Shown here piece by piece: positions 35,720-39,927 of a stretch of DNA of 39,927 nucleotides. The notes beneath the pieces are model-generated. The model had not been told where the DNA came from. It did not search any database and saw nothing but the letters and a program-made list of their open reading frames with translations. A program made the position numbers and the translations under genes. The stretch comes from an uncultured beta proteobacterium (GTDB lineage Bacteria; Pseudomonadota; Gammaproteobacteria; Burkholderiales; Burkholderiaceae_C): assembly GCA_903886275.1 (NCBI GenBank), contig CAISLN010000080.1, forward strand, positions 107,719 through 147,645. The letters are read 5' to 3'. The stretch's first letter is position 1, and each line of letters starts with the position of its first letter.

Positions 35720-36705
35720 ATGTTGACCGATGCCCAATGCCGCAATGCCACGTGCCCACCTGGCAAGACCCGCAACCGCCTGACGGATGCCGCTGGCCTT
35801 TATCTATCTGGAAGTCAGCCCCGCCGGTTCTAAGCGCTGGTTTTGGAAAACTTACCAAGACGGCAAGGAAGGCCGCATGTCGCTTGGCACATACCCGGCT
35901 GTAACGCTCACGGCAGCACGCAAGGCCAGAGATGCGGCCAAGCTGCACAAGTCCGAAGGCCGTAACCCCGTGGAGGTGCGCAAGGTGGATAAGCTCAAAG
36001 CGGCCCGGCCTGGCGGCGACACCTTCAAGGCCGTAGCCATGGAGTGGTATGCCAAACAATCCCCGCAATGGAGCGATAGCCATGCAGAGCGATCCTTTCG
36101 CCAGTTGGAGCGGGACCTGTTCCCCTAGATCGGTGAGCGGCCCATGGCTGACATTCACGCCATGGAGCTTCTGGTAGCCCTGCAAAAGGTAGAGGCTCGG
36201 GGGGCTATTGAAACGGCAGACCGGGTTTTAATGCTGGCCCGGCAGGTCTGGGATTACTGGCTACCTACCACCACAGCCCAGCAACGCAATATCACCGATG
36301 GCCTAAAAAAGCGCCTTACCCCGTACCGGGGGAAATCCTTTGCGGCCATCGTGGAGCCAGTGCCGTTCGGTGAGCTGCTGCGGGCTATCGCTGCATACAA
36401 AGGCGGCGTATTCGTGCGTACCGCCCTGCAACTGGCCCCGCTGCTGTACCAACGCCCCGGCAACCTGCGGCAGATGGAATGGGCAGAGCTTGACCTTGAT
36501 GCAGCGCTGTGGACCATCCCCAGCGCCATGATGAAACGCACCAAGCTGGAAAAGGAGCAGGGCGAAGCACCACACGGTGCCCCTACCCACGCAAGCCGTG
36601 GAGCTGCTGCGCTAATCGGCTCCCCTGTTTTGGATACTGGTGCACGTTGCCGGAATTCAGCGCAAAAGGTGTTCCCCCTGGCACAAGAGCCCCGCAGCAC
36701 AAAAT
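35720..36705 (+). pseudogene. P4-type tyrosine integrase, multiply disrupted
   Basis: The gene starts at ATG 35720 behind AGGAG (35708-35712). Three reading frames joined give a recognisable integrase: LTDAQCRNATCPPGKTRNRLTDAAGLYL, then LEVSPAGSKRWFWKTYQ and MSLGTYPAVTLTAARKARD (the DUF4102 arm-binding domain), then the core-binding domain and the catalytic-domain start LYQRPGNLRQMEWAELDLD with the first active-site Arg. Lesions: a tandem ATCT duplication near 35804-35811 that shifts frame by 4 bases, a TAG at 36126-36128 where the family has Trp (FPW-G-RP), another frameshift near 36565, and loss of everything after about 36705, including the HxxR box and the nucleophilic Tyr. It cannot be active. 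Its closeness to ssrA (about 220 bp without the IS) suggests it once drove integration there. Confidence 0.88.
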
Positions 36706-36740
36706 TTTTAACCCTGTGGCTGCTTCCTGTGCCCGTCCCG

Positions 36741-36935
36741 CTGGCCTGACGCTGCCCTTGCTGGTGCTGGACTGCTTCCTGTGCCCGTGCCTCGCCGGTG
36801 TGCTGGGCCACTGGCCTGGCGCTGCCCTTGCTGGTGCTGGTGCTGTGGCTGCGGCCTGTGCGCCCGGCGCCGCGCCGGTGGCCGGTGTGCCGGTGTGCCG
36901 TGGCGCTGGCCTGACGTTGCCCCTGCTGGTGATGG
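36741..36935. repeat. Three direct copies of a 30-bp GC-rich repeat
   Basis: A unit beginning CTGGCCTGACGCTGCCCTTG and ending CTGGTG-TGG occurs at 36741-36770, 36811-36840 and 36906-36935, with one to four differences. A fourth partial copy (23 bases) lies inverted at 37391-37413. The stretch 36706-37000 holds nothing else recognisable; open frames crossing it are low-complexity. Confidence 0.75.
36851..36872. repeat. 22-bp exact direct repeat, first copy
   Basis: A 22-base sequence starting GCGGCCTGTGCGCCCGGCGC is found again, identical, at 37436-37457. It links the direct-repeat block to the centre of the 136-bp inverted pair. Confidence 0.75.
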
Positions 36936-37000
36936 TGTGCCCACTGCCTGGCTGCTAGTCCGACGTTGCCCGGCGCCGGGCTGTGTGCTTCATTCCTGGA

Positions 37001-37023
37001 CGGCCTAAGTTGAACTTAGGCCG
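37001..37023. repeat. Perfect dyad with 11-bp arms
   Basis: CGGCCTAAGTT and AACTTAGGCCG flank a single central G. Such a tight dyad is an operator-like or resolvase-like site rather than a terminator, as no T tract follows. No adjacent regulator gene explains it. Confidence 0.65.
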
Positions 37024-37091
37024 CGCTGTTGGTTGGTCTGCTGATAGGCCGGGGCCGTCTGCGTGCCACCCTTGCCGTTTTTGTAGGTGGT

Positions 37092-37121
37092 GATTACCTC
37101 CTCAAAATTGGGGAGGTAATC
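37092..37121. repeat. Perfect 10-bp stem hairpin
   Basis: GATTACCTCC (37092-37101) and GGAGGTAATC (37112-37121) surround a 10-base loop, TCAAAATTGG. There is no T tail. It lies 13 bases before the first 136-bp inverted copy. Confidence 0.65.
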
Positions 37122-37134
37122 GACGGGCAAACCT

Positions 37135-37270
37135 GTGTGACTGTTGCCGGTGCTTATGGGTCTCGGGGCGGCGCCCTGAGGGGCAGCGGTGGGCGCGAAG
37201 CGACCTAGCGGCCAAAGTGTGGATAGCGCCGTGAGGCACCTATCCTCTATCCTGTCCCCGTGTATTGTTC
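37135..37270 (-). repeat. 136-bp inverted repeat, copy A
   Basis: Reverse complement of 37565-37700 with no gaps and 12 mismatches by hand alignment (about 91% identity). It contains a conserved stem around a TCAC loop (GGTGCC/GGCGCT side) flanked by GGATA/TATCC. Read as protein, 10 of 12 differences would change an amino acid, so the copies are not preserved as coding sequence in that frame. Confidence 0.85.
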
Positions 37271-37454
37271 CCTTTTTCCGGCAAGATGGCTTGGCTTTAC
37301 CGATGCTCTGGCTTGAGTTCCCCGGCAAGGTGGCAATGCGCCAATGGCAATAGGCTGTGAATTTTCTGGTGCAGGAAGCAGCCACAGCAGCAGCAAGGGC
37401 AACGTCAGGCCAGCGGCCCAGCACCTGCAACCGGCGCGGCCTGTGCGCCCGGCG

Positions 37455-37530
37455 CCGAGCTACTGGGGTCACTCTGCCCGTAACCTCCAGCCAAACAACC
37501 GAGCTACTGGGGTCAGTCTCCCCGTAACCT
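37455..37530. repeat. 32-bp tandem repeat, 44-bp period
   Basis: A 32-base unit beginning CCGAGCTACTGGGGTCA and ending CCCGTAACCT is at 37455-37486 and 37499-37530, with two differences. It lies in the 294-bp spacer between the inverted copies A and B. Confidence 0.8.
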
Positions 37531-37564
37531 GCCTGTAGCTTGCCGTCAAATTGCCACAAAAACC

Positions 37565-37700
37565 GAACAATACACGGGGACAGGATGGCGGATAGGCGCC
37601 TCACGGCGCCATCCACACCTTGCCCGCTAGGTCGCTGCGCGCCCACCGCAGCCCCTCAGGGCTTCGCCCCGAGACCCATAAGAACCGGCAGCAGTCACAC
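37565..37700 (+). repeat. 136-bp inverted repeat, copy B
   Basis: Inverted partner of 37135-37270. Its hairpin reads GGAT-A-GGCGCC, TCAC loop, GGCGCC-ATCC; the partner copy keeps a ten-pair stem with one bulge despite base changes. The stretch 37271-37564 between the copies has only the nested repeats described here and no gene I can support. Confidence 0.85.
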
Positions 37701-37756
37701 CAGCAGCACGGGCAGGGGAAAACCGCCTGCGGGCTGTTTTGCCTTACCATCCGCCC

Positions 37757-38074
37757 ATGAGCACCATCACATTCGACACCTTGAAATACGTGGAACGGCT
37801 GGAGAAAGCCGGGGCCACTCGCGAGCTGGCGGCGGCGCTGGCAGAAGCGCAGCGCGAAGTGTTTGCCGAGGCGCTGGATTCGACACTCGCCACAAGAACC
37901 GATGTCACCAAGTTAGAAAGCAGCATCAAGGCCGATATGCATGACGTACGCAGCGACCTGGCAAAACTTGATAAGGAAGTTGCCCTGGTAAAGGCTGACA
38001 TAGGGCTTGTGAAATGGATGATGGGCGCACTTATTGCGCTGGCCGTCGCCAATTTCTCCAAACAGTTCTTCTAG
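37757..38074 (+). CDS. DUF1640-like coiled-coil membrane protein
   Basis: A protein of 105 residues. The N-terminus TFDTLKYVERLEKAGATRELAAALAEAQRE resembles the DUF1640 (CCDC90-like) family. A coiled coil follows (about 48-82: RTDVTKLESSIKADMHDVRSDLAKLDKEVALVK), then a C-terminal membrane helix (about 86-103: WMMGALIALAVANFSKQ). Such small proteins are common on bacterial islands and phages and have no established function. ATG 37757 is chosen over an upstream in-frame start because homology begins there; no ribosome binding site is visible. It follows the repeat mosaic directly. Confidence 0.75.
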   Translation: MSTITFDTLKYVERLEKAGATRELAAALAEAQREVFAEALDSTLATRTDVTKLESSIKADMHDVRSDLAKLDKEVALVKADIGLVKWMMGALIALAVANFSKQFF

Positions 38075-38198
38075 AAGGCCCGAGCGCAAAGGGCTTGCAG
38101 CGTCGTGCAGCGCCAGACCCTCACAACCGCATCAACCAAGCCAAACGGCAGCGCCTGCGCCTTCCTGGCGCTGCTGCGCTAGAGGATAGAAGCCCAGC

Positions 38199-38363
38199 CT
38201 AAACCGGCGAGTGGGTGAGCAGCCAATCCCTGAGGGCTTCATTCACCCGCTTCTGCCAGTCCTTGCCGCTGGCCTTGAATGCAGCAAGTACGGCGCGCTC
38301 AAGATAGACGGTCACGGGTCTATTGCGTGCCGCAATGCGCTCCCGCTTGGTAAGCCTACGCAT
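38199..38363 (-). CDS. Small ribbon-helix-helix protein, BrnA/DUF4415-like
   Basis: A protein of 54 residues: a basic N-terminus (MRRLTKRERIAARNRP), then VTVYLERAVLAAFKASGKDW and QKRVNEALRDWLLTH, which follow the strand-helix-helix pattern of BrnA/DUF4415 antitoxins. Its start lies inside the 3' end of the upstream antidote gene (8-base overlap), so the two are read from one message. No BrnT-like toxin is adjacent. It could be a second repressor of the locus or an orphan antitoxin. It is short, so the family call is moderate. Confidence 0.6.
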   Translation of the reverse strand: MRRLTKRERIAARNRPVTVYLERAVLAAFKASGKDWQKRVNEALRDWLLTHSPV

Positions 38364-38661
38364 GTGCTACTTGCGCCACCAGCTTGACACCCAGTGCCGT
38401 ACACACGCGGGCAATAGTGTCGAACCGGGGCTGTGAGTTGGGACGCAGAGCTTTGTACAGCGCTTCGCGGGTCAGGCCAGAGGCTCGCGCCACATCAGAC
38501 ATGCCCCGAGCACGGGCAATGGTGCCAAGCGCATGCGTCAATTCACTGGGGTTGTTTTCTTCCAAGACAACGGTCAGGTACTCTGCAATGGCTTGGTCGC
38601 TGTCCAAGTGCTCAGCCATATCGAACTCGGGTAGGTCAGCAACTTTGATTTTCTTGGGCAT
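38356..38661 (-). CDS. Addiction module antidote protein, HTH type (HigA-like)
   Basis: A protein of 101 residues matching the probable addiction-module antidote family (COG3636): FDMAEHLDSDQAIAEYLTVVLEENNPSELTHALGTIARARGM, then an HTH SDVARASGLTREALYKALRP and the ending FDTIARVCTALGVKL. The family normally follows a RelE/HigB-type toxin gene. Here the upstream region (38668-38845) has no toxin frame, so the antidote is an orphan in this window. ATG 38661 has GGAG seven bases upstream; TTG 38667 is a less likely start. A small RHH gene overlaps its 3' end. Confidence 0.83.
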   Translation of the reverse strand: MPKKIKVADLPEFDMAEHLDSDQAIAEYLTVVLEENNPSELTHALGTIARARGMSDVARASGLTREALYKALRPNSQPRFDTIARVCTALGVKLVAQVAHA

Positions 38662-38667
38662 GGTCAA

Positions 38668-38845
38668 ACTCCTTCAAGGGTTTTGGATAGGTCTATGGCC
38701 GCTGCAATTGGAGAACGAGAACAAAGGCCGCGCCGCTGGCTGGTGTGCCGGGCCGCTAGCCAGTGGGCCGCTAAGATCACCGGCGCATGTGATGCCCGGC
38801 GGCAGGACTTGGCTAACTGAGCGAACGGGTTTCTATGTGATCCGT
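38668..38845. other. GC-rich intergenic stretch without a gene
   Basis: No reading frame resembling the expected RelE-type partner was found. The stretch 38725-38790 resembles the degenerate GCCGGTG/CTGGTGTGCC repeats seen at 36.8-36.9 and 39.5 kb. The promoter of the antidote gene should lie here but no clear boxes were seen. Confidence 0.5.
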
Positions 38846-39262
38846 TTATGTCACCCGAACTTCTACTGTGCGCCCAAGGGACCGGGCGGCAGATTCGATC
38901 TGATCGAGCTTGCTGGCGTGTCGCAAGTCGAAGAGCCTATCAACCTGGGGGACATGCCAGCCAAGTCGACGGGCAAGCTCCGCCTTGCGGATTCCTTGTT
39001 CGGTCATGGCCTGGTACAGCCCCAACTTGGCGCCCTCAAGCGCACCAGGACGAACCGTTTTTTGTCCGCGCTTTGGCTTGCTGACTGCTGGCAAAGGTTT
39101 GCGCGCATCCATGTAGAACGCTAGCCCTGTTTCAAGCGCATCAACCGCCTGAAGCAAAGCTTCCTCTTCATCCGCTCCAAAGGTGATTGCTTCCGGCACA
39201 TCGGCAAAAGTCACAAGAATGGTGTCGCCGTCAGCGGCAAGGGTCACGGGGTAATCAAACAT
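38846..39262 (-). CDS. hicB: HicB-type antitoxin
   Basis: A protein of 138 residues with two parts. The N-terminal HicB fold (about 1-65) has YPVTLAADGDTILVTFADVPEAITFGADEEEALLQAVDALETGL. The C-terminal HTH (about 80-130) has LGLYQAMTEQGIRKAELARRLGWHVPQVDRLFD. It binds and inhibits HicA and represses the operon. The start lies 9 bases after the hicA stop, the usual toxin-first order. Both halves look intact. Confidence 0.93.
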   Translation of the reverse strand: MFDYPVTLAADGDTILVTFADVPEAITFGADEEEALLQAVDALETGLAFYMDARKPLPAVSKPKRGQKTVRPGALEGAKLGLYQAMTEQGIRKAELARRLGWHVPQVDRLFDLRHASKLDQIESAARSLGRTVEVRVT

Positions 39263-39271
39263 GGTTTCTCC

Positions 39272-39451
39272 TTATTTCAATTCAAGTTGGCGCTTGATGG
39301 CTGCTTCCAGTCCCTTGCCCAGCTCGGCAGTACCGTGCATAGGAAGGACGCTTTGTTTGCCATTCAAAAGTACTTTCAAATGTGAACCCTTACCCGGCTG
39401 AAAGGTTGCGCCTTGTTGCTCCAACCATTTCTTCATTTGTTTTGAGTTCAT
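39272..39451 (-). CDS. hicA: HicA-type mRNA interferase toxin
   Basis: A protein of 59 residues with the double-stranded RNA-binding-like HicA fold. The family signature GKGSHLKVLLNGKQSVLPMHGTAELGKGL includes the catalytic histidine H24. It begins MNSKQMKKWLEQQGATF. It cleaves mRNA when free of HicB, whose gene follows by 9 bases. A longer frame upstream runs through a GGTGCC repeat and is not likely to be translated. ATG 39451 is chosen by family length. Confidence 0.92.
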   Translation of the reverse strand: MNSKQMKKWLEQQGATFQPGKGSHLKVLLNGKQSVLPMHGTAELGKGLEAAIKRQLELK

Positions 39452-39520
39452 GCGCTGGATTTTAAACAGATGTGTTGTGTTGTGAAGTGCAAAAAGATAC
39501 AAATATGTTTCATTTTTTTG

Positions 39521-39562
39521 GGTGCCGGTGCCTGTGCCGGTGCCGGTGCCGGTGCCGGTGCC
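39521..39562. repeat. GGTGCC hexamer array upstream of hicA
   Basis: Seven consecutive 6-bp units (GGTGCC, one of them TGTGCC) lie 70-111 bases before the hicA start. The flank shares the 16-mer GGTGGCCGGTGTGCCG (39568-39583) with 36877-36892. A short tandem array like this can change copy number; an effect on the TA promoter is possible. The whole stretch 39452-39772 has no gene I can support. Confidence 0.8.
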
Positions 39563-39699
39563 GTGTCGGTGGCCGGTGTGCCGTGCTGGTGTTGGTGCTG
39601 GCACGCCCAAGGTATTGCATTGGGATCGGACGATCTGCGAAATGATTCGCCCAAGCCGAAAGGCCCGGTGCGTAAGAACATCATGAACACAGAGGTCGC

Positions 39700-39725
39700 A
39701 ACCCCTACCTGAAAGCGGGGTTTTG
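39700..39725 (+). terminator. Possible small terminator
   Basis: AACCCC (39700-39705) pairs with GGGGTT (39717-39722), followed by TTTTG. There is no recognised gene ending here on the plus strand, so function is uncertain. Confidence 0.35.
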
Positions 39726-39772
39726 TCTTGTCCAAATTCAGCAGCAAGCCGTGATTCATTCGCGGCTATGCC

Positions 39773-39927
39773 GTAAGCGCTCCATCAACCCCAAGTCGTC
39801 AAGGCAATGGAATGGGCGTTATTTCTGGTAGGCGCAGGTTCCAGGGCAGAAGTGCTTCGACTTCTTCGACCGTCTTTGCCGCAGGCAATTCACGCAGCAC
39901 CCGGCGCAGCCACGCATAGGGTTCCAC
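39773..39927 (-). mobile_element. IS66 element, one terminus (extends past the window)
   Basis: The sequence beginning GTAAGCGCTCC at 39773 matches the start of IS66-family terminal inverted repeats, and the C-terminus of an IS66 TnpC lies just inside it. The other end and the target duplication lie beyond the window; the eight bases before the terminus are GCTATGCC. Confidence 0.75.
39799..39927 (-). CDS. IS66 transposase TnpC, C-terminal part
   Basis: The last 42 residues of a minus-strand gene running off the window. VEPYAWLRRVLRELPAAKTVEEVEALLPWNLRLPE is the typical C-terminal domain of classic IS66 TnpC transposases, and differs from the ending of the other transposase at 33813. The stop is about 26 bases from the element end, as usual. 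Whether the rest of the gene is intact cannot be told. Confidence 0.88.
   Translation of the reverse strand: MEPYAWLRRVLRELPAAKTVEEVEALLPWNLRLPEITPIPLP

Noticed and set aside
36509..36958. Plus-strand frame through the GC-rich repeats
   Set aside because: It is low complexity (Ala, Cys, Leu, Pro runs) and crosses the end of the integrase pseudogene.
36741..37530. CRISPR array
   Set aside because: Repeat units are unevenly spaced, imperfect and partly inverted, with no uniform spacers and no cas genes.
37005..37646. Minus-strand frame of 213 residues across the inverted repeats
   Set aside because: It runs through both repeat copies, and differences between copies are nearly all amino-acid changing, so coding is unlikely.
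39448..39759. Longer start for hicA through the hexamer array
   Set aside because: It would add a Gly-Thr repeat tail unlike any HicA; the family length fits ATG 39451.

Overview
The window is from a betaproteobacterium, most likely a Comamonadaceae member close to Rhodoferax/Albidiferax. The evidence is the aroA-cmk fusion, the gyrA-serC-pheA-tyrA-aroA/cmk-rpsA-ihfB-lapA-lapB-hldE-hldD gene order, a tmRNA tag reading ANDERFALAA, high GC content, and a Rhodoferax-type multiheme cytochrome/porin cluster. Everything here was read by eye; no database search was run.

Layout. (1) 1-3636: the 3' end of a 3-oxoacid CoA-transferase subunit B gene and its terminator, then a TlpA-like thioredoxin, a Cache-PAS histidine kinase and a NarL-type response regulator, tightly packed. 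(2) 3637-9760: a putative trans-envelope electron-transfer operon. It encodes a monohaem cytochrome c, a nine-haem/cytochrome b membrane fusion, a ten-haem MtrA/PioA/DmsE-type cytochrome and an MtrB/PioB outer-membrane barrel, and it ends in a strong terminator. A dyad-rich leader in front of it may be the target of the response regulator. No outer-surface (MtrC/OmcA-type) cytochrome is present. (3) 9893-11210: a DUF1810 protein and a toxin-antitoxin relic with an intact HTH antitoxin and a truncated PIN toxin. (4) 11448-14581: xseB-ispA-dxs, for isoprenoid precursors. (5) 14627-30099, minus strand: a long housekeeping array running from gyrA through serine, aromatic amino acid, cytidylate, ribosome, IHF, LPS-assembly and heptose genes to comEA-like, crcB and nhaD. 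(6) 30346-32845, plus strand: an OmpA-like protein, ubiG, gph and ssrA (tmRNA).

(7) 32846-39927 is accessory DNA behind the tmRNA 3' end. A P4-type integrase gene, now a multiply broken pseudogene, would lie about 220 bp from ssrA if the IS between them were removed. This is the classic arrangement of an island integrated in ssrA. The IS is a complete 2649-bp IS66-type element (32937-35585) with matching terminal inverted repeats and a perfect 8-bp target duplication. It carries a transposase and, overlapping it by ATGA, a DruA-like (DUF4338) gene. Beyond the integrase are a 1-kb mosaic of nested repeats (including a gapless, about 91% identical 136-bp inverted pair), a DUF1640 coiled-coil protein, an orphan addiction antidote with a small RHH protein, a hicA-hicB pair next to a GGTGCC hexamer array, and the terminus of a second IS66 element running off the window.

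The two most notable features are the self-contained IS66-DruA element and the cytochrome conduit with its dedicated-looking two-component system and unusual inner-membrane nine-haem/cytochrome b fusion.
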